Assembly: GCA_938042065.1 (NCBI GenBank)
Contig: CALISG010000023.1
Location: 5,224 to 69,223, forward strand
From: an uncultured Candidatus Saccharibacteria bacterium
GTDB taxonomy: Bacteria > Patescibacteriota > Saccharimonadia > Saccharimonadales > Saccharimonadaceae
Direction: 5' to 3'
DNA length: 64,000 bases
Each line of letters opens with the position of its first letter. Position 1 is the first letter of the stretch. This document shows, piece after piece, positions 26,789 through 35,241 of this stretch. Below the pieces are notes generated by a model. It searched no databases. It saw only the letters and a list, made by a program, of their open reading frames with translations, and had not been told where the DNA came from. The translations under genes and the position numbers were made by a program.

Positions 26789-27700
26789 ATGCAACGAATC
26801 CTTATCTGCAAACAAGCTACTTCGCCCATTGAGGCGCATATCTACGAGCATTTAGCGATGACCAAATTAAAGCAGATTATGCAACAATTTGGATTATTAC
26901 GACAAATTGATTATTTTGCGCTTGGTACGCACTATTCGGGTACAGGATTTGTCACTATTGATATTGATTTATATACAGAAGAAGCAGTTAATCTGGCGCA
27001 TGATTTGCGGCAACTTCAAGCACTTACAGATAACGAATCTTTAAACCTAGCCATGAGTCAAATCGCTGCAGAAAATGATTGTACGATTATTTGCAACGAT
27101 CTTGATAAGCTCCAATATAACATAGCTAAATTAAACAAAAACGATTGGCAATCAATTGAAAAAATTGACCAGCCGCTTATTATTAGTCAGATTGCCGAAC
27201 ACAAATTCCTGTACGAGACCGACGATCCTACTGCGTCGATTAGCCGTATCTCTTGTGCTCTTAAGCAACCGCTAACGCTAAATAGCGACGCGACGCTGCT
27301 AGCTTTATTTTATTATCTGGCTTTTGTCATTCATGGTACAGTATCCGACATAGCCAATGTTCGTTTGGGATATTATAACCTTAGTGAGTGTACTAAACAA
27401 ATTGGTAAGAATACGTCTTGTATTTGCGAATTTGCCGCACTTAGCAATTTAGCAGACAGAACCAAACTACGAGACATATACCATGAAGTTATCGGAAAAA
27501 TGCTAGAAAAAGCGGCACTAACCCGCATTTCTCACCGCATTAAATCCTTTTCATACGGCGATGGAAAAATGGATACCCCAAATGTTGATATGTATATTTC
27601 AGAAACTGGTATCGTAGTTGGTGAGAAAACTTGGCAGAAATTATCAGAAGAAAAAACAATTACTAATTTACTAGATAAAATGATTCTTGAAATAGCCTAG
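26789..27700 (+). CDS. M16-like HxxEH protein, copy B
   Basis: 303 residues, a diverged paralogue of copy A. HIYEH is again at residues 17-21, a candidate third ligand is Glu95, and LRQIDYFALGTHYSGTG (37-53) corresponds to the conserved block in copy A. The rest is dissimilar. TATATA (26777-26782) lies 6 nt before the ATG, so the mRNA should be leaderless. The gene is more AT-rich than copy A. Function unknown; M16-like fold is inferred from the motif alone. Confidence 0.6.
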   Translation: MQRILICKQATSPIEAHIYEHLAMTKLKQIMQQFGLLRQIDYFALGTHYSGTGFVTIDIDLYTEEAVNLAHDLRQLQALTDNESLNLAMSQIAAENDCTIICNDLDKLQYNIAKLNKNDWQSIEKIDQPLIISQIAEHKFLYETDDPTASISRISCALKQPLTLNSDATLLALFYYLAFVIHGTVSDIANVRLGYYNLSECTKQIGKNTSCICEFAALSNLADRTKLRDIYHEVIGKMLEKAALTRISHRIKSFSYGDGKMDTPNVDMYISETGIVVGEKTWQKLSEEKTITNLLDKMILEIA

Positions 27701-27722
27701 AATCACTCTATGAAATGAAATA

Positions 27723-28238
27723 TTAGGACATGCACTGAATAGTACTACTCTCTACTTTCGCAATCTCAATAGCATACACGCCAAGTTTTTCTTTGCGCGG
27801 CGGGTAGATTTTCTGAAGAAGTTGAAGCGCTTCCGCTCTATCTTTGGCTTGCGGTACAATTTGCCGCCAGTCCTCAGCTGCCAGCATCTTAGCAAAATTA
27901 TCGTAGATACGAATCGACTTAATCCGTACCGCGCCAGACTCATGACTAGTTTCTAGCTGCAATAGCTCGCCAGCCTGCAAGCGCTTGATACTGCCATAGC
28001 CAACGCGAACCTCCAGGGTTTTACGACCCGACATGATGGCGTCGTAATATGGCTTTTTAATCCTCATTTTTCGGGCGGGCGCAGCCTGACGATACTTAAT
28101 ATTACGAGCAAGCATGGCTTGGCCGCTAGACTGTGTTTTTCTGCGACACCCCTTATGCAGCCGCGGTTTGGCGGTTTTGCCGCCAGAAACGGCACTCTTA
28201 GACGGTCTCGTGGATATCTTTACTTTACGTGCAGCCAC
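27723..28238 (-). CDS. ASCH-domain protein with basic N-terminal extension
   Basis: 171 residues. The C-terminal ~115 residues carry the ASCH motif (KKPYYDAIMSGRKTLEVRVG, with GELLQL after it), a PUA-like fold associated with RNA binding or modified-nucleotide handling. The first ~55 residues are rich in Lys/Arg and probably disordered. Start is GTG 28238, 8 nt after TATAAT, so leaderless. Convergent with M16-like copy B. Confidence 0.8.
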   Translation of the reverse strand: MAARKVKISTRPSKSAVSGGKTAKPRLHKGCRRKTQSSGQAMLARNIKYRQAAPARKMRIKKPYYDAIMSGRKTLEVRVGYGSIKRLQAGELLQLETSHESGAVRIKSIRIYDNFAKMLAAEDWRQIVPQAKDRAEALQLLQKIYPPRKEKLGVYAIEIAKVESSTIQCMS

Positions 28239-28314
28239 AATAGACCATTATAACAGATCTCCACCTAACTAAGCCGAAAATGAAAAACGTCTGATAGTAC
28301 GCAACTACTAAATA

Positions 28315-29280
28315 CTATTTCTCATACACCCGCAGGTACATGCCGTACAATTCTTTCTTGTATTTCTTGACGACTTTGTCTTCTGGTGATATTAACTCGT
28401 GACCAGCGCCGATATAAGCTGGCGTCGTTTCGTAAGTAAATTCGGCACCGCTGGCCTTAGCCATGCCTTCGGCGATATTCAGTGCCATGGTTTTATCAAT
28501 CAAATCGTCCTCGCTGCCAATTATCAAGCCGAGATGCTTCAAACCTTCAGCCTTCAAATCATTGCGATAATTCTGCTTAATAATGACATAATTTGCCAGC
28601 GCCCGGTACGACAAATTGCCGTCAAAGAATTGATCTGGCAGCAAATGGTTGCCATAAACATTGCGCAGCAGCGCCATTTGCCACTTCGGTGCTTTAGAAG
28701 CGTCTGGTTCATAGTACGGCGAGAGCAGTAATACCCGCGAGAATAGTCCATCGCCATATTGCGCCAGCCAGGTTGCCAGCGTGCCGCCGCCAGAATGGCC
28801 AATCACGCCCAGCTCGTCGCCCAGACCGCTGACTAGTCCGGCGCTGTCGCCCATGAATTTCACCAACTCGCTGGCGCGAACTTGCCCGTGGAGCTTATTG
28901 TCTTTCAAGCCGTGGTGCGGCACTCGCGGTACGTATACATTGTAGCCCGCTTGGTAAAACCAGTCCGCCAGTTCTATCATCCCAGAAGGTTCAGCGCTAA
29001 CCCCGTGAAGAATCATTACTGCTCGAGCAGTTTTCTTGCCGTGAGTCTTCAATATCGGACGGCAATCCGGACGCACTTCGCTATTAGCGGTATCATCGGC
29101 AATGACTTTTTGGATATCCGCCACCGACTGGTTATAATCGCGCCGCTTGATGTCAGCTTTTTGCAAATCGGCGCTGCGGCTAGGCCATAGAAACGCCCAA
29201 GCCGCGAATCCCGCTATCAACGCGAGTATCACGCATATTACGATTAGTATTATCTTTTTGCTACTGAGCGCTACAGACAT
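28315..29280 (-). CDS. Membrane-anchored alpha/beta hydrolase
   Basis: 321 residues from ATG 29280, chosen because AAAGGTG lies just upstream; an in-frame ATG at 29295 does not have one. An N-terminal membrane segment (about 10-30) is followed by an alpha/beta-hydrolase domain: LHGVSAEPSGM carries the oxyanion region, GHSGGG the nucleophile Ser, and the late GAGHEL the His. Carboxylesterase or acylglycerol-lipase activity on the outer face is plausible. Confidence 0.8.
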   Translation of the reverse strand: MSVALSSKKIILIVICVILALIAGFAAWAFLWPSRSADLQKADIKRRDYNQSVADIQKVIADDTANSEVRPDCRPILKTHGKKTARAVMILHGVSAEPSGMIELADWFYQAGYNVYVPRVPHHGLKDNKLHGQVRASELVKFMGDSAGLVSGLGDELGVIGHSGGGTLATWLAQYGDGLFSRVLLLSPYYEPDASKAPKWQMALLRNVYGNHLLPDQFFDGNLSYRALANYVIIKQNYRNDLKAEGLKHLGLIIGSEDDLIDKTMALNIAEGMAKASGAEFTYETTPAYIGAGHELISPEDKVVKKYKKELYGMYLRVYEK

Positions 29281-29440
29281 TTTTACACCTTTCATAAGCG
29301 AACTTTGCTTTTTACTGGCCGTTGATATCCAGCAAGGATTGCAGTATTGATAACCTTTATAACTTAATTATAGCATAAACCTTACAACACTCTCCTAAAT
29401 AATTATTGCATGATGCAGCAAACTGCTCTATCCTTAATTT

Positions 29441-29563
29441 ATGAGCGCTATTACTCGCCAAATTGCCGCCGTTCGCGCCAGTGATTCAACAGCTTACCGG
29501 CGCGAGATTTTTACCGCCGCGGGATGCGGGGTTTTCAGATTAGTAACCTATAGTCAGCTATAG
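29441..29563 (+). CDS. Candidate 40-aa protein preceding the CYTH gene
   Basis: ATG 29441 lies 6 nt after TATCCT, with TTGCAT 17 bp further upstream, and opens a 40-codon frame (MSAITRQIAAVRASDSTAYR at its start) ending in TAG at 29561-29563. The next gene's Shine-Dalgarno (AAAGG) follows the stop directly. It may be a small protein co-transcribed with the CYTH gene, or the remnant of a longer gene. No family recognised. Confidence 0.45.
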   Translation: MSAITRQIAAVRASDSTAYRREIFTAAGCGVFRLVTYSQL

Positions 29564-29575
29564 AAAGGCTACCAA

Positions 29576-30142
29576 ATGACCAAAAAACTACTAGAAATCG
29601 AACGCAAACGCCAATTAACCAGCGACGCAGAAGAATTATTCAAGCAGCTGCAAGACCTCGGTTTTGAACTGCAGAGTAATCTCCGCGAGATTGATACGTA
29701 TTATTCTCGTCCTGATGTCGACTTTATGCAGACGGTTGAATGTTTGCGGATTCGCCAGCGCGATGGTTTTGCTGAGGTGACATATAAGCCAGCGACGACC
29801 GCTGCGACACATACAAAAAACAATGTGATCATTAAGCCCGAGACAAACCTGCCAATTCAACCTGGGGACGCGGCGACCGCCAAGCAGCTACTGGCAAATC
29901 TCGGCATGGTGCAGCTGGTCGAGGTCAACAAATACCGGCGATCGTTTCAGTCCTCTGATTTTCCGCAGGCAACAGTGGCTATAGACGAAATCAAAGACGC
30001 CGGCACGTTCGTGGAAGTTGAGGTTTTATCGGACGATGAGACTAGTGCCCTAGCGATGATTAGTGACATTGAGACCAAACTCGGCCTTGAGTCGGCAGAA
30101 GTTGTCACGCGGCCTTATCGGGATATTTGTATGGGATTGTAG
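29576..30142 (+). CDS. CYTH-domain protein (class IV adenylate cyclase / triphosphatase-like)
   Basis: 188 residues. The family signature EIERK (7-11) begins the protein; alternating charged strands (CLRIRQRD, AEVTYKPA, TVAIDEIKDAGTFVEVEV) form the triphosphate tunnel, and the late Glu residues are kept. CYTH enzymes hydrolyse thiamine triphosphate or inorganic triphosphate or make cAMP; specificity cannot be assigned here. AAAGG is 7 nt before the ATG. Confidence 0.85.
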   Translation: MTKKLLEIERKRQLTSDAEELFKQLQDLGFELQSNLREIDTYYSRPDVDFMQTVECLRIRQRDGFAEVTYKPATTAATHTKNNVIIKPETNLPIQPGDAATAKQLLANLGMVQLVEVNKYRRSFQSSDFPQATVAIDEIKDAGTFVEVEVLSDDETSALAMISDIETKLGLESAEVVTRPYRDICMGL

Positions 30143-30289
30143 CGTCACCTGCCTAGCTGACCAACAAGAAATGATACGTGGACGTTGATTATTTTTATTT
30201 CAGTATAGGCAAAAACGAGAGTAAATATACAGTTTGTTGGTTTAATCTATGTTCTAATAAAAATCTTCTTTGTCAAAAGACGCTAATGG

Positions 30290-30321
30290 TTGACATATTC
30301 TATTCTATTCTATTCTATATC
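30290..30321 (+). promoter_or_regulatory. Promoter of cassette 3 with a TATTC tandem-repeat spacer
   Basis: TTGACA (30290-30295) is followed by four copies of TATTC (30296-30315) and then TATATC (30316-30321). The spacer to TATATC is 20 bp; TTCTAT at 30313 would give 17. The repeat could slip in length, changing promoter strength. Confidence 0.6.
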
Positions 30322-30371
30322 ATACACTCTAGGCTGAGATGCAGCCATCCTTGAGTAGACAGGAGATGATC

Positions 30372-30581
30372 ATGCCGAACAGGCGCGATCTGAACGACAT
30401 CGCCAGCTACCTCGTCCCTAACCCTGGTGACGAAGCGTGGGTTGTCGACCCCAACCAGCCTGAGCACATGCACCACGGCCAGACCTCTGGCGAACCGCAC
30501 TCCGACGGGTACTACATGTACAACGAGGGCACGCCGAGCTGGCTGAAGTACCACTCCGACGACAAGGAGGACGAGGAGTGA
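30372..30581 (+). CDS. Cassette 3 ORF: small acidic His/Tyr-rich protein
   Basis: 69 residues from ATG 30372 (AGGAGAT four bases upstream); an upstream in-frame ATG at 30339 has no ribosome site. The protein is acidic and rich in Asp, Glu, His, Tyr and Asn (MPNRRDLNDIASYLVPNPGD at the start) and ends in an acidic tail. No family recognised. The coding RNA can form several hairpins (for example GCCAG/CTGGC and GTAC/GTAC), weaker than in cassettes 1, 4 and 5. Base use is GC-rich compared with the genes on both sides. Confidence 0.65.
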   Translation: MPNRRDLNDIASYLVPNPGDEAWVVDPNQPEHMHHGQTSGEPHSDGYYMYNEGTPSWLKYHSDDKEDEE

Positions 30582-30597
30582 GATAGTCCTCGAGGAT

Positions 30598-30623
30598 GCC
30601 CCTCTCCACATCCAGAGAGGGGC
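30598..30623 (+). terminator. Hairpin after cassette 3
   Basis: GCCCCTCT (30598-30605) and AGAGGGGC (30616-30623) form an 8-bp GC-rich stem 16 bp after the stop codon. No T-run follows, so it may protect the 3' end rather than terminate alone. Confidence 0.6.
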
Positions 30624-30651
30624 CATTCCCTGAATTATATATAATATAGTC

Positions 30652-30945
30652 ATGAACTACGATAGATATCTAGAATTACAAACCCGTCTTGAATGGTTTT
30701 ATGATTTTCATCCAGAGTTTTTTGATGATATTACGCCTGAGCAGAAGAAGCTGCTACAAGATACGTTCCTATACGATGCGTCTGATGAAGGTTATCCGGA
30801 GTCGTTGCGGGATTTCTATAATAAGAATATTGATAATCAGCCAGCGCTTCAGAATGATATGCTTTTGGCAGTGGATGCCTTATATAAAGCGGCAGGGGCT
30901 AGTAGCCTGTTTGACGATAATGGATATCGTTCCCTTGCTGAATAG
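30652..30945 (+). CDS. Small acidic protein of unknown function
   Basis: 97 residues, predicted all-helical, acidic (MNYDRYLELQTRLEWFYDFH start; DITPEQKKLLQDTF). TATAAT (30640-30645) lies 6 nt before ATG 30652, a textbook leaderless start for this genome. No family recognised; size and charge would fit a small regulatory or immunity-type protein, which is only a guess. Confidence 0.6.
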   Translation: MNYDRYLELQTRLEWFYDFHPEFFDDITPEQKKLLQDTFLYDASDEGYPESLRDFYNKNIDNQPALQNDMLLAVDALYKAAGASSLFDDNGYRSLAE

Positions 30946-31015
30946 ATTTTAGTCTATGAAATCTGTATAGGTTATAAAACTGTCTACTTTTCTTGATATA
31001 ATTTAAGATTATTGT

Positions 31016-31221
31016 ATGAATAATTATCCAGCAAAAAATTGAAACAGATACCCGACGAATATCAATTTACACAACTCATCAAGCCATATATCAATGAACC
31101 AGTACACTTAAGTTCGCCGAGCGACTACACTGATAGTATTTGTATCAGACCCAAAGAATTATTATCGTTATTATTTGGTAATAGTCAGTCACAAAGAATA
31201 GTTGTCTACCCTGTAGCCTAG
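31016..31221 (+). pseudogene. Small ORF interrupted by a possible -1 frameshift at A AAA AAT
   Basis: ATG 31016 (TATAAT at 30997-31002) opens MNNYPAKN and stops at TGA 31040. The six-A run at 31033-31039 is a slippery heptamer in the correct register, and the -1 frame continues from TTG 31039 for 60 more codons (KQIPDEYQFTQLIKPYINEP and on). Read through, the product is about 68 residues, start YPAKKLKQIPDEYQ-like. It may be a sequencing error in the A-run, a frameshifted gene, or programmed frameshifting. Confidence 0.45.
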
Positions 31222-31223
31222 AA

Positions 31224-32264
31224 TTAAAACTGCTCCAAAAAGTCCAACTTGCCGCTCTCAAAATGCCGCACGTCTTCGATGCCGTATTTCATCATTACCA
31301 GCCGATCAATGCCGCAGCCAAAGGCAAAGCCGGTGTATTCATTTGGATCGATGTCAGCAGCTTTCAGTACATTCGGATGGATCATGCCGCAGCCCAAGAG
31401 TTCAATCCAGCCTTCACCCGAACAAACTTTACAATCCGGATTTTTACCTTCACAAAATGGGCAGCTCAGCGCAAATTCAAAGCTCGGTTCGGTGAATGGG
31501 AAATAAAACGGATTGACGCGCACATCCAATTTCTTATCATAATATTCCTGCAAAAATTCTTGCAGCGTGGCGATTAGATTGCCGACGTTGACGCCCTTGG
31601 CGACATATACACCTTCGACCTGGTAGAACGTGTGCTCGTGCCGTGCGTCCAAGTCTTCGTTACGGAACACCCGGTCAGGCACGATGGCGGCGATCGCCTC
31701 GCCCTTTGCTAAATTACTATGATATTTTTTCAACACGCGGTTCTGCATGGTCGAGGTGTGCGCTGGCGCGATCAAGCGGTCGCCGTTAGCGTCAGTCTCT
31801 TCGGTCATGAAGGTATCATAATCATCGCGCGCTGGGTGGCCTTTCGGGAAATTCAGACTCTCGAACATATGGAATTGATCGTCAATCTCACGCGACTCTT
31901 CCGTCACAAAGCCCATACGATTGAAAATGTCAGAAATGCGGTCAATCTCGGCGCTCAGCGGGTGAATCGTGCCATGCTCGCTTGGTAGTAAATCAGGCTG
32001 CGACGCATTGATGTCCATCGGCGCCGTCACGTCAATTGGCGGCAAATCGACTTTATCGAGCTCCTGGCGGCGAACTTCTATGACCACTTCCAGCGATTTT
32101 TTCAGCTCGTTGACTCGTTTGCCGAAAGCTCCGCGCTCATCATCTGGCAAGGTCTTGATGTGATCATACAGTGTTTTGATTTCTGGAGCGCGCAATACTT
32201 CTTGCGGATGATTAGACTGAGCCGCCCGCGCTGATAAAACTTGTAAAACTTTCTCGAAATCCAT
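31224..32264 (-). CDS. pheS: Phenylalanine-tRNA ligase alpha subunit
   Basis: 346 residues. The N-terminal coiled coil (1-70) is followed by the class II catalytic core: FNRMGFVTEESREID, LLRTHTS-type motif replaced by LIAPAHTSTMQNR, FYQVEGVYVAKGVN, and motif 3 FGCGIDRLVMMKYGI. It aminoacylates tRNA-Phe together with PheT, encoded 7 kb away. It carries a CxxC zinc-like cluster (SCPFCEGKNPDCKVCSGEG, about 270-290) seen in many bacterial PheS proteins. It starts 7 bp after a small membrane-protein gene. Confidence 0.95.
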   Translation of the reverse strand: MDFEKVLQVLSARAAQSNHPQEVLRAPEIKTLYDHIKTLPDDERGAFGKRVNELKKSLEVVIEVRRQELDKVDLPPIDVTAPMDINASQPDLLPSEHGTIHPLSAEIDRISDIFNRMGFVTEESREIDDQFHMFESLNFPKGHPARDDYDTFMTEETDANGDRLIAPAHTSTMQNRVLKKYHSNLAKGEAIAAIVPDRVFRNEDLDARHEHTFYQVEGVYVAKGVNVGNLIATLQEFLQEYYDKKLDVRVNPFYFPFTEPSFEFALSCPFCEGKNPDCKVCSGEGWIELLGCGMIHPNVLKAADIDPNEYTGFAFGCGIDRLVMMKYGIEDVRHFESGKLDFLEQF

Positions 32265-32271
32265 CGCTAAC

Positions 32272-32526
32272 CTACTTATTCACCTGATATACGAATAACA
32301 CAAATACGCCAACTGCCATCAGTACAATAAACACCCAAGCTGGCGCTAGAGTTGTCGTAGCTTTGGTGCCTTTCAAATATTCTGAGTTTTCGATTAGCTC
32401 GCCGCTAACACCCGGAACTGGCTCGCCTTCTTGCTTTGCCTTCTGCGCTGCTTTTGCCCGCAAGTCGGCAGCGATGCGCTGTTGCAGTTCGCTGCGGCTT
32501 TCTGTCTGTTCAAAATAACGTCCCAT
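32272..32526 (-). CDS. Small tail-anchored membrane protein upstream of pheS
   Basis: 84 residues: a charged, Ala/Gln-rich N-terminal part (SELQQRIAADLRAKAAQKAK) and one C-terminal membrane helix (PAWVFIVLMAVGVFVLFV), a tail-anchored layout. TATAAT lies 6 nt before ATG 32526, so this gene heads the pheS transcript. The spacing of 7 bp makes translational linkage with pheS likely. Function unknown. Confidence 0.7.
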   Translation of the reverse strand: MGRYFEQTESRSELQQRIAADLRAKAAQKAKQEGEPVPGVSGELIENSEYLKGTKATTTLAPAWVFIVLMAVGVFVLFVYQVNK

Positions 32527-32608
32527 ATCATCATTATAACAGATGTATACAACCCAAAATATTTTTGTGTTATACTATGTCTATATTTCAGTAAAGGAGG
32601 GAATATTC

Positions 32609-33550
32609 ATGGCTACTAAAAAAGCCGCTTCTACCAAGAAGAAGACGACCGCCAAGAAAACGGCCGCCAGCAAGACGACTGTTCGTACAGTATCTGCCGA
32701 AAAAGTAGAAGCACCAAAGAAGGAAACTGCCGCTGCCAAACCTACGACAACTAAACGCAGCAGCGCCAAGCTTCCATCAAATATCATAAATATAATCTTT
32801 GCCGAACTAATCGGTACGTTCGTATTGACGCTGGTTGCTTTGACCACATTCAAAGACGGCGGCGTTGGCGCGCTAGCTGTCGGCTTCACGCTAGTAATGC
32901 TAGTGATGAGCATCGGCGCTGTCTCGGGCTCGCACGTCAACCCAGCCGTAACATTTGGTTTGTGGACTATGCGCAAGCTCAAGACAATCCTGCTGCCATT
33001 CTACTGGGGCGCTCAGTTCATCGGCGCTATGCTGGCTGTAATTGTCACCAACTGGGTTACTGGTGGCTCGATTAATTTCGGCTTTAGCGGATTCAGCAGC
33101 ATGAACTGGTCGATATTCGGCATTGAGCTGGTCGGCACCGCTATCTTTCTATTCGGACTAGCAGCAGTTCTATCGCGCGAAGAGACCTGCAATACTGGCA
33201 AAGCGCTCGGCGTTGGCTTGGCACTGGCAGTCGGCATTTTGACATCTGGCTATCTGTTATCGACCGCCAAGACGCAAGCAATCGCCGATTACCAAAGCAA
33301 AGCAGCATCTTCAGCTTCTAATAAAGTTGAGATTCCTCACGTCGCTTACGTCAAGGGCGCTAGCCTTAACCCGGCTGTTGCGCTAGCGATGACTGATTCG
33401 ACCGAAAAGGAGCTCACTACTGGTTCAGCTGGCTCTAACGAAGTTGTCAATTCGCGCTTCTCGCTCGAGTCGCTAGTTGGCGCTTTAGCGGGCGCCGCTG
33501 TCGGTGCCAACCTCTACGTGTTGGTTGCTGGCCGGCAAAAGAAAGACTAA
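32609..33550 (+). CDS. Aquaporin (MIP family) with histone-H1-like N-terminal tail
   Basis: 313 residues from ATG 32609 (AAAGGAGGG upstream). The first ~60 residues are Lys/Ala/Thr-rich (ATKKAASTKKKTTAKKTAAS at the beginning) with no hydrophobic content, like bacterial H1-type tails. The channel follows: about six membrane helices with the two pore motifs NPAVTFG and NPAVALAM. It would pass water or small solutes such as glycerol. The tail would face the cytoplasm and could bind nucleic acid or acidic membrane lipid. TATACT lies about 35 bp upstream. Confidence 0.88.
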   Translation: MATKKAASTKKKTTAKKTAASKTTVRTVSAEKVEAPKKETAAAKPTTTKRSSAKLPSNIINIIFAELIGTFVLTLVALTTFKDGGVGALAVGFTLVMLVMSIGAVSGSHVNPAVTFGLWTMRKLKTILLPFYWGAQFIGAMLAVIVTNWVTGGSINFGFSGFSSMNWSIFGIELVGTAIFLFGLAAVLSREETCNTGKALGVGLALAVGILTSGYLLSTAKTQAIADYQSKAASSASNKVEIPHVAYVKGASLNPAVALAMTDSTEKELTTGSAGSNEVVNSRFSLESLVGALAGAAVGANLYVLVAGRQKKD

Positions 33551-33566
33551 GCCTAACTTTCTTAAC

Positions 33567-33597
33567 AAAAATATCCCGTCTATCGGCGGGATATTTT
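33567..33597. terminator. Two-way terminator between aquaporin and rmuC
   Basis: AAAATATCCCG (from 33568) pairs with CGGGATATTTT (33587-33597), an 11-bp stem flanked by A and T runs, serving both convergent genes. Confidence 0.85.
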
Positions 33598-33612
33598 GAT
33601 AGCCAAAAACCT

Positions 33613-34689
33613 TTACTTCTTATCAACAGATGACGGACGATCAAGCGCCAATACTTCGACAGAAGAATTGTTACCAGCGATCTTCACCACGTCTTTATCA
33701 ACTTTACCGAGCTCTTTATGAGCGTTGTTATAATGATTGACCGTCGTACCGAGACTATTGCCTAGTTTTTGCATATACTCTTCAAATTTGGCGATGTGTT
33801 GTCCGAGCTTGCCGACACGAACTTGAATATCCTTAGCCTGCTCCTCGATTTGCAAACTGCGCAAACCTTGCAATACGGTTTGCAAATACGCCATAAAACT
33901 CGTCGGACTAGTAATAATCACGTGCTTTTCGCGAAAAGCATACTCAATCAGATCGCGCGAACTGCCGCCCTGGCCAACATTATTGATCAGTAAATCATAA
34001 TACAACGATTCGCTGGGAATAAACATAAATGCGAAATCCATAGTATGCTCGCTCGGACGAATATATTTGCTGGTTTCGTCGATGCGCCCTTTCAGATCAG
34101 CTTTGACTTTTTGCATTAGCTGCTCGCGCTCTTTGCCGCTAGATTCAATCATCCGGTTGTAATTTTCGAGGCTAAATTTGCTATCAACCGGCAGAATCTG
34201 ACCCTTATCAAGAAAAATCACCGCATCAACCATTTCGCCATCACGAAACTTATACTGAGTCTGATACTGCCCTGGCGCCAAAATATTTTCGAGAACACTC
34301 GACAAATAGTATTCGCCAAAAACACCGCGCTGCTTGGGGTTTTGTAGAACATTTTGCAAGGTTTTGAGGTCAGTCGCCACATCAACGACACGCTTGTTGG
34401 TCTCGTCGAGCTTGGTCAAGCGCTGCGTGACATCGGCCACCAATTTTGAACTTTCACTGAGCTGCTTTTGCACCGATTGCTGAGTTGACAGCTGCGAGCG
34501 TTCAAGCTTGTCGCTCATTGTTTGCTGCAAATTAGTGATCGAGCGCGACAATTCAACGACATCGCCCTTAATCAGCTCTACCGCCGAGTTATTTTGCACT
34601 CGCTTCAGCTGCTGCATCAACACAAAAATAACCACGCTAGCCGCTGCGACGACTATCACTAAAATTATAAGCAAAACCATTATTTCCAT
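33613..34689 (-). CDS. rmuC: RmuC-family DNA recombination protein
   Basis: 358 residues from ATG 34689, 6 nt after TATGCT. An N-terminal membrane helix (about 3-24) and a long coiled coil (to ~110) precede the conserved RmuC nuclease-like core (KQRGVFGEYYLSSVLENIL, DAVIFLDKGQILPVDSKFSL, and IITSPTSFMAYLQTV). RmuC limits inversions at short repeats and has been linked to phage defence. Members are normally membrane-bound, as here. Confidence 0.88.
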   Translation of the reverse strand: MEIMVLLIILVIVVAAASVVIFVLMQQLKRVQNNSAVELIKGDVVELSRSITNLQQTMSDKLERSQLSTQQSVQKQLSESSKLVADVTQRLTKLDETNKRVVDVATDLKTLQNVLQNPKQRGVFGEYYLSSVLENILAPGQYQTQYKFRDGEMVDAVIFLDKGQILPVDSKFSLENYNRMIESSGKEREQLMQKVKADLKGRIDETSKYIRPSEHTMDFAFMFIPSESLYYDLLINNVGQGGSSRDLIEYAFREKHVIITSPTSFMAYLQTVLQGLRSLQIEEQAKDIQVRVGKLGQHIAKFEEYMQKLGNSLGTTVNHYNNAHKELGKVDKDVVKIAGNNSSVEVLALDRPSSVDKK

Positions 34690-34725
34690 ATAGCTAGCAT
34701 ACCGCAAATAACGGTTCTGTGCCAG

Positions 34726-35211
34726 CTACCCAGCGATAATCAACCGAGCCGCTACAATCAGCACAATCGATACTACTAAGTAAAGTATAAACGACCGCAA
34801 TCGCGCCAACCAAGTAAACATCGCATACGTCAACGCGCCAATTACCGTCATCGCCGCCATCGCCCAATACCACGGCAAGAGCGCTAAATACGATTGCAGA
34901 CCCCATAGAGCCGCTATCGAAGCAATAACGATAAATAACGGCCGGTAAATTCGCGCCTGCGACAGCAGTATCAATCCGCCGATTGACACCAAAGTTACCG
35001 AAAAAATTGCTACATACAGCGGCGCATTCTGGCATAAATCACTATCGCCGCGGCACATCACCGCCGACGCGACCCGGCCAACCAAAATATACAACACCGT
35101 TAGTATTGCACCAGCGAATGCTCCATAGATAGCAGCTCGAATGATATCCTTTTTGTCCATCGGAATAAACGGCTCCAGCTTCACCGCTGCAGTCTCGTTT
35201 GCGTTGTTCAT
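34726..35211 (-). CDS. Multi-pass membrane protein of unknown function
   Basis: 161 residues with about five hydrophobic segments and an N-terminal cytoplasmic stretch. ATG 35211 is preferred because GGAG is 6 nt upstream; the ATG at 35232 has no such site. It follows the PAP2 gene in the hisS-PAP2 operon. It resembles small YidH/DUF-type membrane proteins only in layout; no family is assigned. Confidence 0.65.
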   Translation of the reverse strand: MNNANETAAVKLEPFIPMDKKDIIRAAIYGAFAGAILTVLYILVGRVASAVMCRGDSDLCQNAPLYVAIFSVTLVSIGGLILLSQARIYRPLFIVIASIAALWGLQSYLALLPWYWAMAAMTVIGALTYAMFTWLARLRSFILYLVVSIVLIVAARLIIAG

Positions 35212-35241
35212 AGGTTTCTCCACATTAGTCATCTTACTAAG

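Noticed and set aside
26355..26829. Minus-strand frames of 107-109 codons opposite cassette 2
   Set aside because: They have no ribosome sites or motifs and run against a consensus plus-strand promoter and Shine-Dalgarno start.
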